Positions 1 through 8,922 of a DNA stretch of 64,000 nucleotides are shown one piece after another. The stretch comes from JABDIY01 sp963803845. Lineage in GTDB: Bacteria > Actinomycetota > Acidimicrobiia > Acidimicrobiales > SZUA-35. The DNA lies in the NCBI GenBank assembly GCA_963803845.1, contig CAWDNZ010000004.1, forward strand, positions 1,302,001-1,366,000, read 5' to 3'. A program made the position numbers and the translations under genes. The number at the start of each line of letters is the position of its first letter. Within the stretch, counting starts at the first letter, position 1. The notes below the pieces were generated by a model. The model made no database searches and was not told where the DNA came from. It saw nothing but the letters and a program-made list of their open reading frames with translations.

Positions 1-248
1 CCCGGGACATTGGGGAGCCCGGCCATCACTGCAACGACGCGAGCCATGTTGAATCCCTGTTCACCGGCAGGTGAACCGCATCCGAGCATCAAATCCTCAA
101 TCAGGTTGGGATCGAGTTCGGGAACTTTGGCCAGGGCGGCCTTCACGATCTGAGCGGTGACGTCGTCCGGTCGCTCGTCTTTCATGGAACCTTTGAAGGC
201 TCGGCCGATCGGGCTGCGGGCGGTGGCGACGATTACTGCTTCAGGCAT
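1..248 (-). CDS. Acetyl-CoA C-acetyltransferase (thiolase), N-terminal part
   Basis: The minus-strand frame starts with ATG at 248 and runs off the left edge, giving 82 residues. It begins MPEAVIVATARSPIGRAF, the N-terminal signature of thiolases, and continues to GCGSPAGEQGFNMAR. The sequence ends shortly before the expected nucleophilic Cys motif, so the active site is not visible. The family condenses or cleaves acyl-CoA/acetoacetyl-CoA in the cytoplasm, in fatty-acid degradation or ketone metabolism; which direction applies here cannot be told. A perfect palindrome lies 14 bases upstream of the start and may control it. Confidence 0.88.
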   Translation of the reverse strand, partial: MPEAVIVATARSPIGRAFKGSMKDERPDDVTAQIVKAALAKVPELDPNLIEDLMLGCGSPAGEQGFNMARVVAVMAGLPNVP

Positions 249-262
249 CTCTCCAGAGTACA

Positions 263-286
263 GAAGTTGACCGGCCGGTCAACTTC
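263..286. promoter_or_regulatory. Perfect 24-bp palindrome upstream of thiolase, probable TetR-type operator
   Basis: The half site GAAGTTGACCGG is followed directly by its exact reverse complement, giving a 24-bp dyad with no mismatch. It sits between the thiolase ATG (248) and the gene-poor stretch 287-525. Palindromes of the TTGACCGG-CCGGTCAA kind are typical of TetR-family operators, and thiolase genes are often under TetR-family repressors. The regulator gene is not in the window. The rest of 287-525 holds only short unconvincing frames. Confidence 0.55.
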
Positions 287-525
287 GCGTTGTGTTTCCG
301 AAGAGTTCTGTGGGAGGAGGTCCTGGTTGGCCAGTAGGGCGTCGAGTGCCTTCTCCGCAAGAGTGGCGAATTCACCCTGGGTGAAGGCGACGATGTGGAA
401 TCGGCGGAAACGTCGAGGCGTCGAGGCGTCGACGAGGCCATCGCTGCCGCGGGTGGCAACTATCGGTACGCTGGCCACAACTGGGGTCCAGGCGCGTTTT
501 TGACCTAATCGGGAGACTGAAGCTC

Positions 526-1062
526 ATGGAATTCCAACCCGCTCATGGCTCCGCTGCACCTGATACATCGTTGCCGGCGCCAATACCTACCGGTACGGAC
601 ACCTACTACGCCGACCGTCTTGCCGACTTCGAGCGGCGTCACGCCGAGGTTGATCCGCCCCCCTACTACGCGGAGTTTGGCGACAAGTGCCTGCACCAGT
701 TTCGGCTTGTTCAACCGGAGCTGAGCGAACCCGGCCAGGTGTGGCTCGAGATCACCTTGTGCACGCTGCAAGAGATGATGGAGGACAAACGGCGCAACGA
801 CCCGCACGAGTTCGCCGAGCTGGAGCTTGACGGCGACGCCTTCCAGAAGTTTGCATCGGGCACGCATTCGAGCGCCTACGTGGAATCCGGTCTGTTCGAA
901 CTCCCCGCTACTGACCTGTGGAAAATTCTCCGAACTCCCGATGCATCTGATCTGCTAACTGTCGAGGGCATGACCGAGATCGCAAAGGTTGTCGGCCAAC
1001 TCGAAACCGAAGACGTCGCTGAAATCGCTACCGCGACGCTGGGAGACCTGGCAGGGGAGTAG
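526..1062 (+). CDS. Hypothetical protein, 178 aa
   Basis: An ATG-started frame of 178 residues, soluble and acidic, with no signal peptide or membrane segment. The N-terminal 30 residues are Pro/Ala/Thr-rich and probably disordered. The middle holds a conserved-looking core around residues 45-110 (YYAEFGDKCLHQF, VWLEITLCTLQEMMEDKR) and the C-terminal 40 residues are helical. I do not recognise the family. It faces the next gene, a membrane protein on the opposite strand, with 12 bases between the stops, so the two are not co-transcribed. Confidence 0.65.
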   Translation: MEFQPAHGSAAPDTSLPAPIPTGTDTYYADRLADFERRHAEVDPPPYYAEFGDKCLHQFRLVQPELSEPGQVWLEITLCTLQEMMEDKRRNDPHEFAELELDGDAFQKFASGTHSSAYVESGLFELPATDLWKILRTPDASDLLTVEGMTEIAKVVGQLETEDVAEIATATLGDLAGE

Positions 1063-1074
1063 ACGGTCAGTCGG

Positions 1075-1680
1075 CTACAGAGAGGGAGCCCGGGAGCGGT
1101 AGGCCGCCACCATGGTGGCGGCGAACCAGGTGCCCCCGAAAACAGTGACCGGCCACCAGAACTCGCCGCTCCATCGTTCCAGGAACTCATACCCGAGACC
1201 CCGCCCGAAGCCGATGGCGCTGATCCCCATGGCGATGGTTTGCCAGCGGGCGCGGTAAGGGAAGAGACCAAGCGCTTCGCCGCAATAGGCCACCGTTGCG
1301 GGGATGCACAGGATCCAGATGGCCGTCATGTCCCATGAGCGGGGCCAGAGTTCGACGCCAGCGGCGAACAGTATGGCGATCAGCGTGCCGATGGGATAGA
1401 GCAAGCTGCACCGTCGGCAAATCCAGTGGCCTCGAACGTGAACGCACCGATCGGCGTAGTGCTCGGGCCAGCGATGCGCCAGCCACATGTTTCGCTGGGC
1501 CTGGTCAGCCGAGACCACAGTGCCATCCGGAAGAAGAGTGCCATCGGCAGCCGCGGCTGGAGCAGGAGAGTCGGACGAGAGCTTCAGGACTGCGTCGTCG
1601 GAGCCTCCCTTTGCGTACTTGGCCAGCACTTCCGCCCGTTTGGCTTCAAACGCAGCATCGAGATCCGACGACGCAGTCAC
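1075..1680 (-). CDS. DUF2085-like membrane protein
   Basis: A GTG-started frame of 201 residues. Residues 1-65 are soluble and Ala/Ser-rich. They are followed by a HRWPEHYADRC...ICRRCSLLYP segment, in which three cysteines precede the first membrane helix, resembling the cysteine-containing entry motif of DUF2085 membrane proteins. About four hydrophobic helices follow (GTLIAILFAAGVEL, TAIWILCIPATVAYC, a Gly-rich helix and a final WWPVTVFGGTWFAAT). Function unknown; the cysteines could bind metal. The family assignment is by motif similarity only. Confidence 0.6.
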   Translation of the reverse strand: MTASSDLDAAFEAKRAEVLAKYAKGGSDDAVLKLSSDSPAPAAAADGTLLPDGTVVSADQAQRNMWLAHRWPEHYADRCVHVRGHWICRRCSLLYPIGTLIAILFAAGVELWPRSWDMTAIWILCIPATVAYCGEALGLFPYRARWQTIAMGISAIGFGRGLGYEFLERWSGEFWWPVTVFGGTWFAATMVAAYRSRAPSL

Positions 1681-1741
1681 CCTGGTACTTTCGGTAGCTT
1701 TGCCGCCGGCGTTAGCGTTTTGGCTGTTGCCGAGACGGGGG

Positions 1742-2440
1742 TCAGCCGATTTGAGTCAGCAGCCATTCACGATGTTCAGCCTGAGTGGGCCGAGCCAGCT
1801 GATTGGCCGCCGTTGTGATTTTGCGCATCAGAGCGGGAACGTCGCTGAGGGTCCCGTCTCGGTCGAGCGCCTTTTGCAGCAACACACATAACGCCTGATG
1901 GCTTCTGAACCGAGGTTCAGAGTTGGCGATTCCGATGCTGGAGTAGATCAGTCCTAGATGCCGGCAGCTGTCATCCAGTTTCTGAAGATTGCTCAGCGTT
2001 GGGTCGGAGCGGAAACAGGACCACCGCTCACCGAAATCCACGAAATGAGATGTTGCGAGGGTGATGATGGGTTTGGCCTTCAACTTGGCTGTGCTGGTGA
2101 CGAGACGCGTTCGCATAGCACCCAGCACACTGAGGCTGTAGGCGAGCCGTTGGCGGAAGTCGGGGCTGAAGGGCGGTGCGGTCACGTTTCCTTCGCTTAC
2201 CAGTTGTACGAGCGGGCGAAGTTGGTTCTTTACGGATTGGAACGGACGAACCTCCGCGGCGTCAGCTGACTCGGCGGCTTCGAAGATGGCGATCGCCATT
2301 GAAAGTCGAGCTAGCGGTTCTTGAACAGCGCGGAGGCTGGCGATGGGTTCACCCTCAACGGTGCTCAGCAACAGCGTGAGTTCATCGATCGATTGAATCG
2401 CTCGCTTACGGGTTCGTCGACCCTGCTGTTTTGAACTCAT
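1742..2440 (-). CDS. Hypothetical alpha-helical protein, 232 aa
   Basis: Start chosen at ATG 2440, which has an AAGGA ribosome-binding site just upstream. A longer in-frame start at 2605 would overlap acs and adds low-complexity residues. The protein begins MSSKQQGRRTRKRAIQ, a basic N-terminus, then is mostly amphipathic helix with no signal peptide or membrane segment. I do not recognise the family. It diverges from acs with about 145 bases between the two starts. Confidence 0.6.
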   Translation of the reverse strand: MSSKQQGRRTRKRAIQSIDELTLLLSTVEGEPIASLRAVQEPLARLSMAIAIFEAAESADAAEVRPFQSVKNQLRPLVQLVSEGNVTAPPFSPDFRQRLAYSLSVLGAMRTRLVTSTAKLKAKPIITLATSHFVDFGERWSCFRSDPTLSNLQKLDDSCRHLGLIYSSIGIANSEPRFRSHQALCVLLQKALDRDGTLSDVPALMRKITTAANQLARPTQAEHREWLLTQIG

Positions 2441-2555
2441 GCCACATCCTTGGTATCCGCCGCTATCGACCGTACCCGAGGCTCCATCGGTCGGAAACGG
2501 GTGGAATTGCATAGGTGGGGCGTGGTTGGCGAGGATACGGCAGGGTCCGTTGGAC

Positions 2556-2573
2556 GCCGTTCGCCTGAACGGC
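2556..2573. repeat. Inverted repeat upstream of acs
   Basis: GCCGTTC and GAACGGC are exact reverse complements separated by the four bases GCCT, ending 13 bases before the ATG of acs at 2587. It could be an operator or a hairpin in the leader. No ribosome-binding site is obvious between it and the start, so it may influence acs translation. The function is a guess. Confidence 0.3.
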
Positions 2574-2586
2574 AACAATCGTGGCC

Positions 2587-4587
2587 ATGACGGATTCGGG
2601 ATCATCAGACGCCATCGAGCAACTCATGGAGGAGCTTCGGACCTTCGAGTCATCTGAGGAATTCAAGGCTCAAGCACTAGTTAGCGACCGGTCGATGTAC
2701 GAGGCCGCTGCGGCCGACCGGCTGGCGTTCTGGGCCGAGCAGGCCGAGCGTCTGGACTGGATCGAGCCGTGGAGCGAGGTCCTCGACTGGTCAGGCGCGC
2801 CGTTCGCCAAATGGTTCGTCGACGGCAAGCTGAACGTTTCGGCAAATTGTCTCGATCGACATGTTGCCAACGGCCTCGGCGACCGGGTGGCGTACTACTT
2901 CGAAGGTGAGCCGGGGGACAAGCGGACAATCACTTACGCCGATCTTTTCGCCGAGGTTCAACAGGCCGCCAACGCCCTCAAGGATCTCGGCGTGAAAAAG
3001 GGCGACCGCATAGCCATCTACATGCCCATGATTCCCGAGTTGCCCGTTGCCATGTTGGCGTGCGCTCGTATTGGGGCAGCCCACTCCGTAGTGTTCGGTG
3101 GCTTCAGCGCCGCATCCCTTTCGGATCGGATCATCGACGCCGAGGCGAGGGTGCTGATCACTGCCGATGGCGGTTATCGAAGGGGTGCACCGTCGATGCT
3201 CAAGAGCATCGTCGACGACGCCCTCCAATCCACACCTACGATCACCGACGTGCTCGTGGTGCAACGCATCGGTGATGCCGCCGATCCGGTCAACATGCAG
3301 GAGGGTCGAGACCACTGGTGGCATGATGTGGTGCCGAATTTCAGCGCTGACTGCCCTCCCGAGGTTATGGATGCCGAGGATCTGCTGTACCTCCTCTACA
3401 CCTCGGGGACCACGGGCAAACCCAAGGGCATCATGCACACGACGGGTGGCTACCTGACGCAGGCGACCTTCACCCACCAGTATGTTTTCGACCTCCACCC
3501 CGAGACCGACATTTACTGGTGTGCCGCCGACATCGGCTGGGTAACCGGGCACAGCTACATCGTCTATGGGCCCCTGGCAAATGGTTGTACGTCGGTGATG
3601 TATGAGGGAACCCCGGACACGCCCCGGGAGGAACGTCGAACCGGCGATCGGGCGGACTGGGCCAAGGACCGCTTCTGGGAGATCATCGCCAACTATGGCG
3701 TCACCAAGCTCTACACCGCACCCACCGCCATCAGGACGTTCATGAAGTGGGGGACCCAATGGCCCGAGGGGCAGGATCTGTCGTCGTTGAAGGTGCTGGG
3801 GTCGGTTGGCGAACCCATCAATCCCGAGGCCTGGGTCTGGTATCACACCTACATCGGAGGCGGCCAGTGCCCAATTGTGGACACCTGGTGGCAGACCGAG
3901 ACCGGTGCCATGATGATCGCCCCTTTGCCTGGGGTCACGATTCTGAAGCCTGGTTCGGCCAGCGGCACCCTGCCGGGAATCAGTGCCGAACTGGTGGACG
4001 ATGCCGGTCAGCCGGTGGGTGTGCCCGGCGGCGGATATCTCACACTGACCGAACCGTGGCCGTCGATGTTGCGGGGGATCTGGGGTGATCCGCAGCGCTA
4101 CAAGGACACGTATTGGAGTCGGTTCCCCGGCCGGTATTTCGCCGGGGATGGTGCCAAATTCGATGCCGACGGGGACATCTGGCTGCTGGGCCGGGTCGAC
4201 GATGTCATGAACATCTCCGGTCATCGCCTGTCCACAACCGAGATCGAATCGGCCCTGGTTGATCATCCGGCGGTGGCCGAGGCCGCCGTTGTGGGACGCG
4301 ACGATGCCACCACGGGCCAGGCCATCAGTGCATTCGTGATCCTGCGGGGTGGTGTGGAGGCCTCGCCCGAACTCCAGGCCGAGCTCCGGAACCACGTTGC
4401 GAAGCTGATCAGTCCTATCGCCAAGCCTGCCGATCTTGCCATGGTCCCTGAACTCCCCAAGACCCGGTCCGGCAAGATCATGCGTCGACTCCTGCGAGAC
4501 ATGGCCGAGGGCCGTTCGATCGGTGACACCACCACGCTGGCCGATCCGAGCATCGTCCCGATCATCGAAAAGGCGCTCAACGGCTAG
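2587..4587 (+). CDS. acs: Acetyl-CoA synthetase (AMP-forming)
   Basis: Converts acetate, ATP and CoA to acetyl-CoA, AMP and pyrophosphate in the cytoplasm. About 666 residues, the usual length for Acs. The P-loop-like motif YTSGTTGKPKG lies near residue 271. The later adenylate-forming motifs YFAGDGAKFDADGDIWLLGR and DDVMNISGHRL are intact, and the acetylation-site lysine is present in KTRSGKIMRR near residue 630. ATG 2587 is preferred; a GTG two codons earlier (2581) is also possible. The gene stands alone with its own intergenic region upstream, consistent with separate carbon-source control. Confidence 0.95.
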   Translation: MTDSGSSDAIEQLMEELRTFESSEEFKAQALVSDRSMYEAAAADRLAFWAEQAERLDWIEPWSEVLDWSGAPFAKWFVDGKLNVSANCLDRHVANGLGDRVAYYFEGEPGDKRTITYADLFAEVQQAANALKDLGVKKGDRIAIYMPMIPELPVAMLACARIGAAHSVVFGGFSAASLSDRIIDAEARVLITADGGYRRGAPSMLKSIVDDALQSTPTITDVLVVQRIGDAADPVNMQEGRDHWWHDVVPNFSADCPPEVMDAEDLLYLLYTSGTTGKPKGIMHTTGGYLTQATFTHQYVFDLHPETDIYWCAADIGWVTGHSYIVYGPLANGCTSVMYEGTPDTPREERRTGDRADWAKDRFWEIIANYGVTKLYTAPTAIRTFMKWGTQWPEGQDLSSLKVLGSVGEPINPEAWVWYHTYIGGGQCPIVDTWWQTETGAMMIAPLPGVTILKPGSASGTLPGISAELVDDAGQPVGVPGGGYLTLTEPWPSMLRGIWGDPQRYKDTYWSRFPGRYFAGDGAKFDADGDIWLLGRVDDVMNISGHRLSTTEIESALVDHPAVAEAAVVGRDDATTGQAISAFVILRGGVEASPELQAELRNHVAKLISPIAKPADLAMVPELPKTRSGKIMRRLLRDMAEGRSIGDTTTLADPSIVPIIEKALNG

Positions 4588-4654
4588 GCGCGGTCTGCAC
4601 TATCAATAGGCTCGGCGCGGTCCGAAACCGTTCCGATGATGGTTGACTAGTGGG

Positions 4655-4963
4655 GTGCGCGCCGTCTCTCGTCCACTCCTCACGTTTCTCGTTGCCGTCT
4701 CGTTCCTGGGAACTGGCTGCTCTGGGTTTCTCGGGGCAGGAACGGAACGGGTGGACCTGATCCAAACCCTCGAACTCCAAGCTGGCCTGGATTCCGCCGA
4801 CGCCACCTGCGTGGCCGATGCGCTCTTTGACGACTCCGGCCTCACCCCTGATCAGATCAAAGATTTCACTCTAGGTGAGTATGATGAAGAGAATGAGCGC
4901 TACCAGGAGTACCTCTCGTATCAGGAAGCAGTCGATAGCGCGGTCAAGGCCTGTATCGGCTAG
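4655..4963 (+). CDS. Small secreted protein or lipoprotein, hypothetical
   Basis: About 102 residues from GTG 4655; TTG 4643 is an alternative start. The N-terminus is a signal sequence (basic MRAVSRP, then LLTFLVAVSFLGTG) ending at a cysteine. The bases before this Cys are not a textbook lipobox because position -3 is Gly, so lipidation is uncertain. The mature part has two further cysteines (ATCVADALF and VKACIG) and an acidic middle. This layout resembles small two-cysteine exported proteins common in Actinomycetota. No function is known. Confidence 0.6.
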   Translation: MRAVSRPLLTFLVAVSFLGTGCSGFLGAGTERVDLIQTLELQAGLDSADATCVADALFDDSGLTPDQIKDFTLGEYDEENERYQEYLSYQEAVDSAVKACIG

Positions 4964-5030
4964 TTACGGCGCCATAGGCCAAATGGGCTAAAATTTGAGT
5001 CACATGACACCTCAGCCGATGGAGCGAAAC

Positions 5031-5309
5031 GTGCCGATACATGAGAACATGGAAGCTGTGACCATCGAACACTCGGAGCTAATTCAACGGGTGGCCGAAA
5101 TGCGGGCCGCCATCAACGGACAACTTTCCGACAAGAGTCGGATCGTCGATCACCTGCTCGACATCCGTCTTGATTCCGAAGCACCAGGCATCGTGGCGGT
5201 GGTCGACGAGCTTCTGATCGAGATGCCCGGCCTCACCGTGGTGGAGAACTCTTGGTGGAGGACGGCTCTCGACCGCCTCCAACTCGCCGTTGCCCCAACC
5301 GCTGTCTGA
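5031..5309 (+). CDS. Hypothetical small protein
   Basis: About 92 residues from GTG 5031, preferred because GGAG lies seven bases upstream. In-frame ATG 5004 and TTG 4995 would lengthen it. The product is soluble and amphipathic: IEHSELIQRVAEMRAAI, then a C-terminal half ending in WWRTALDRLQLAVAP. No signal peptide, membrane helix or known motif was seen. It lies between the small exported protein and the nucleotidase, in the same orientation. Confidence 0.5.
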   Translation: MPIHENMEAVTIEHSELIQRVAEMRAAINGQLSDKSRIVDHLLDIRLDSEAPGIVAVVDELLIEMPGLTVVENSWWRTALDRLQLAVAPTAV

Positions 5310-5366
5310 CCTGGCTCGGGCCTCGCTATCCCTAGCCCTGGCTCCCTCAACCGGTAGATTCTCACA

Positions 5367-6026
5367 GTGAGTTCCAGCGGGTTTATCTTTGGCGTCGACC
5401 TCGACGGCGTGTGTGCCGACTACACAATTGGGTTCCGAGAGTTCGTGGCGGCACAGCGTGGCGTCCATCCCCAAACCCTGCCGCTCGAGCGGAGCTGGGA
5501 CTTCAGCGAGTGGGGCCTGGATGAGCCCGAGTTCGCTCGCCTCCATCACAAAGCGGTCCAGGAAGAGCGGATGTTCCGCCACCTCCCGGCGATCGAAGGT
5601 GCGGCCGACGCCCTCTGGCGCCTCAGCGATGCCGGCATTTGGATTCGAATCATCACTCACCGCCTCTATGTGAATTGGAGTCACGAGGCCGCCGTGACCG
5701 ACACCGTGCTCTGGCTGGATGAAGCGAAGATCCCCTATCGGGATATCTGTTTCCTTGGCGCGAAGCCCCAGGTGGAGGCCCACGTCTACATCGATGACGC
5801 CGAACATAACGTCACCGGCCTCCGCAAAGCCGGAAACGAAGTCATCGTCTTCGACCAGCCCTACAACCGGCACTTAGCTGGCCCGCGTGCCCATGATTGG
5901 AATGAGGTTGAGGATCTCGTCCTGGAACTGGCCAGCAAGCATGGCTGGCTCCAGCCTCAACTTCCTGGGATTGACAGTGGTGCCGACCGAATCTCTCGCA
6001 AGAAGATCAAGAAGATGGGGAGTTAG
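5367..6026 (+). CDS. 5'(3')-deoxyribonucleotidase-like HAD hydrolase
   Basis: 219 residues from GTG 5367. The catalytic HAD motif DLDGVCADY lies at residues 11-19, with the nucleophile Asp11 and acid/base Asp13. Motif II is in RIITHR near residue 99, and the late acidic motif HVYIDDAEHN binds Mg2+. Length and motifs match the NT5C-type 5'-nucleotidases that dephosphorylate deoxynucleoside monophosphates in the cytosol. The C-terminal 25 residues are basic (ISRKKIKK). It ends shortly before purL, which would fit a nucleotide-metabolism role, though the substrate is inferred. Confidence 0.75.
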   Translation: MSSSGFIFGVDLDGVCADYTIGFREFVAAQRGVHPQTLPLERSWDFSEWGLDEPEFARLHHKAVQEERMFRHLPAIEGAADALWRLSDAGIWIRIITHRLYVNWSHEAAVTDTVLWLDEAKIPYRDICFLGAKPQVEAHVYIDDAEHNVTGLRKAGNEVIVFDQPYNRHLAGPRAHDWNEVEDLVLELASKHGWLQPQLPGIDSGADRISRKKIKKMGS

Positions 6027-6093
6027 GCCCGCCCGGGCGCCGCAGCCAGATAGAAATGGATCCCGTGGGATCAAGCGGAATGAGCGGAAATCG

Positions 6094-8922
6094 GTGACGG
6101 GCGGTATCGACAGCTACGCCTTTGTTGTTGGCCCCGGTCACTGGGATCAAGCGGCGATGGACCGGGCCAAACTCTTTGCCATTCCTGCAACCGGTATCAC
6201 CAGTTATGAACTGGTGCATGTGCGGGGCGCCCTCACCCATGGTGAACTCGACACCTTGGCTCGGACATTCTGTGTTGATCCGGTGGAGGGCTGGTGGGAG
6301 GATGCGCTGGCACCTCATCATGCTGCGCCCGGTCCGGGTCAGGGCCAGATCGAAACGGGGTTGCGCCCTGGCGTGACCGACCGCGAGGGCGCCGAACTCA
6401 CGCGTGTGGCGCGAGCGGCCGGTCTGGAGGTCGAAGCTGCCACGATCGGTACTCGCTGGATCGTGGACGGTGATCTGTCTGACGATGCAACGAACCTTCT
6501 GGTCGATCGGGTACTGCACAACGAGGTGATCGAACGGTGGGCTGTTGGCCACCTGGATCCCTCGTTTGTTCATGCTCACGACGATTCTCCCGGCGTGAAG
6601 ACGATCCCAATTCGGGGTTTGGACCACGAAGCGCTTGCGTCTGTCAATGCCGGGCGACGGCTCGGCTTGGATCCCAACGAGATGACCGTGATCGCCGCAT
6701 ACTTCGGAGAGCTTGATCGTGATCCCACCGACGCAGAGCTGGAGATGCTGGCCCAGACATGGAGCGAGCACTGTGCTCACAAGACGTTCCGTGCGCATGT
6801 GACCTGCGCTGAGGCGGACGGTTCCACAACCGAGGTCGATGGCTTGCTCAACACTTACCTTCGTGCGGCTACCGACCAGATTGCCGCGCCGTGGGTCCGA
6901 AGTGCCTTTGTGGACAATGCGGGGATCGTCCAGTTCGACGACAAGTTCGACATCGCCCTGAAAGCCGAAACCCACAATCACCCTTCGGCGCTGGAACCTT
7001 TTGGCGGTGCCAACACCGGCGTTGGGGGAGTGGTACGGGACATCCTCGGTGTGTCGGCCAAGCCGATCAGCGTTTCCGACATTCTCTGTTTCGGTCCTCA
7101 GGATGTCGATCCGGAGACACTTCCCGACGGTGTGCTCCATCCCCGTCGGATTCGCGACGGAGTGATCGAAGGCGTGGGTGACTACGGGAACAAAATCGGT
7201 GTGCCAAATATTGCGGGTGCAGTGATTCACGATCCTCGCTACACCACCACCCCGCTCGTGTTCGCTGGGTGCATCGGGCTGCTTCCCTCCGGATCCAACC
7301 CCACAAATGCTCAACCGGGCGACAAGATCGTGGTGTTGGGCGGGGCCGTTGGTCGTGATGGTGTTGGTGGTGCAACCTTCTCGTCTCAAACCATGGGGGC
7401 GGAGACGGCTGATCTAGCCGGCTCGTCGGTGCAGATCGGCGATCCCATCGTGGAGAAGGGCCTGATCGACGTGGTTCTCCAGGCCCGCGACGAGCGGCTC
7501 TACACTGCCATCACCGACTGTGGTGCCGGTGGCCTGAGTTCGGCGGTTGGCGAGATGGCAGAGAAGTTGGGTGCCCGTGTAGACCTGGCCCACGTACCGC
7601 TCAAATACGCCGGCCTAGCCCCCTGGGAGGTGTGGTTGAGTGAGGCGCAGGAACGCATGGTGCTCGCTGTTCCTGATCCTGCGCCGCTCCTTGCCATCGC
7701 TGACCGCTGGGGAATTGATTCGGCCGTCATAGGCGAGTTCACCGGGGATGCTCACATCAGGGTGATGAACGGCGAGGCAGCGGTGATCGATCTTGACTGC
7801 GGGTTCCTTCACGACGGCCGCCCCAAACGAACAATGGCTGCTGTGATGCCCGCCCCTCACGCTCACGATCACGTCGCCGTGGTTTCCGAGGACCCGGTTA
7901 CGGACCTTCTCGCTCTCCTCACCCATCCCAGCATTCGCTCCAATGAAGACGTGGTGCGAACGTTTGATCACGAGATCATGGGCGGGACGATGGTTCGCCC
8001 CTACGGCGGGCCCCACGGCGAAGCCCCCGCCGATGGGACCACCCAGATTCCACCGGGCACCACCAGTGGGAGGGCCGTGACCATTGGGATCGGCGTGAAC
8101 GCCCTCCTCGGATCGCTCGACGCTTATGCGATGGCATGGCACGTGATCGACGAGGCCATTCGCAATGCGATCCTCGGGGGAGCCGACCCCGACCAGCTGT
8201 CGCTGCTCGACAACTTCGCGTGGGGCAAGCCAACAAATCCGGAGACACTCGGCCAGATCGTGGCGGCTTGCCGGGCGTGTCACGATGCCGCGTTGGCGTT
8301 CAATGCTCCTTTTGTCTCTGGTAAGGACAGCCTGTACAACGAATTCGTTCACCCCGACGGCACCGCCGACCCCGTGGCGCCGACGCTCGTGATCACCGCG
8401 GTTGGTCTCGTTGACAATCCTCAGAATCTGCCGCTGACCGGCCTCGTTCAGCCGGGCAATGACGTGTGGCTGGTGGGGTCGGCCGCCGGGGCGCTGGGGG
8501 GTTCGCACTATGAAGCGGTTCGACCCGACCTGAACCCGGGTGATGGCGGCCCGCTGCCATCACCGGTGAAGGATGCCTTGAGCGTTCACCAGCAGATAGC
8601 TGCCCTCATCCGCAGTGGAGCGGTGGTGTCAGCCCACGATCTGGCCGAGGGCGGGCTGGCAGTGGCCGCAGCCGAATGGGCCTTTGGTGGCCGCCGCGGC
8701 CTGGAACTGTCAGCCGATTCGATCACCGGCGATGCGTCCGTTCTGTTCGGTGAGGGCTCGGCTCGTTATCTCCTAGAGGTGGCGCCGTCGGATGCCGGTC
8801 ACATGGACAGTGTCACCGGCGCCCAGCGGATCGGGTCGGTGACCGACGTAGATGAGGTTGTAATTGGGCCCATCAGGGTCAGCCTGGACGCAATAGGGCA
8901 CGCCTACCGGGGACACGTGTAA
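6094..8922 (+). CDS. purL: Phosphoribosylformylglycinamidine synthase PurL with built-in PurS-like region
   Basis: Catalyses the ATP- and ammonia-dependent conversion of FGAR to FGAM, step 4 of purine synthesis. GTG 6094 is chosen because residues upstream in frame overlap the preceding gene and do not resemble PurL. The protein has about 942 residues, longer than the ~740 of small PurL and shorter than the ~1300 of fused PurL. Residues 1-170 resemble PurS repeats (e.g. LLVDRVLHNEVIERW). The PurL core follows with TWSEHC near 222, ETHNHPS near 292 and GGANTGVGG. There is no glutaminase domain; that is the next gene, purQ. No separate purS gene is visible. Confidence 0.93.
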   Translation: MTGGIDSYAFVVGPGHWDQAAMDRAKLFAIPATGITSYELVHVRGALTHGELDTLARTFCVDPVEGWWEDALAPHHAAPGPGQGQIETGLRPGVTDREGAELTRVARAAGLEVEAATIGTRWIVDGDLSDDATNLLVDRVLHNEVIERWAVGHLDPSFVHAHDDSPGVKTIPIRGLDHEALASVNAGRRLGLDPNEMTVIAAYFGELDRDPTDAELEMLAQTWSEHCAHKTFRAHVTCAEADGSTTEVDGLLNTYLRAATDQIAAPWVRSAFVDNAGIVQFDDKFDIALKAETHNHPSALEPFGGANTGVGGVVRDILGVSAKPISVSDILCFGPQDVDPETLPDGVLHPRRIRDGVIEGVGDYGNKIGVPNIAGAVIHDPRYTTTPLVFAGCIGLLPSGSNPTNAQPGDKIVVLGGAVGRDGVGGATFSSQTMGAETADLAGSSVQIGDPIVEKGLIDVVLQARDERLYTAITDCGAGGLSSAVGEMAEKLGARVDLAHVPLKYAGLAPWEVWLSEAQERMVLAVPDPAPLLAIADRWGIDSAVIGEFTGDAHIRVMNGEAAVIDLDCGFLHDGRPKRTMAAVMPAPHAHDHVAVVSEDPVTDLLALLTHPSIRSNEDVVRTFDHEIMGGTMVRPYGGPHGEAPADGTTQIPPGTTSGRAVTIGIGVNALLGSLDAYAMAWHVIDEAIRNAILGGADPDQLSLLDNFAWGKPTNPETLGQIVAACRACHDAALAFNAPFVSGKDSLYNEFVHPDGTADPVAPTLVITAVGLVDNPQNLPLTGLVQPGNDVWLVGSAAGALGGSHYEAVRPDLNPGDGGPLPSPVKDALSVHQQIAALIRSGAVVSAHDLAEGGLAVAAAEWAFGGRRGLELSADSITGDASVLFGEGSARYLLEVAPSDAGHMDSVTGAQRIGSVTDVDEVVIGPIRVSLDAIGHAYRGHV

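Noticed and set aside
233..503. Short open frames on both strands between the thiolase and the gene at 526 (81 aa minus, 78 aa plus).
   Set aside because: They overlap the palindrome and the thiolase start, have biased composition, and show no recognisable motif or ribosome-binding site.
2791..4395. 534-residue open frame antisense to acs.
   Set aside because: Long antisense frames are common in GC-rich genes; the plus-strand acs is unambiguous and the antisense product has no motif.
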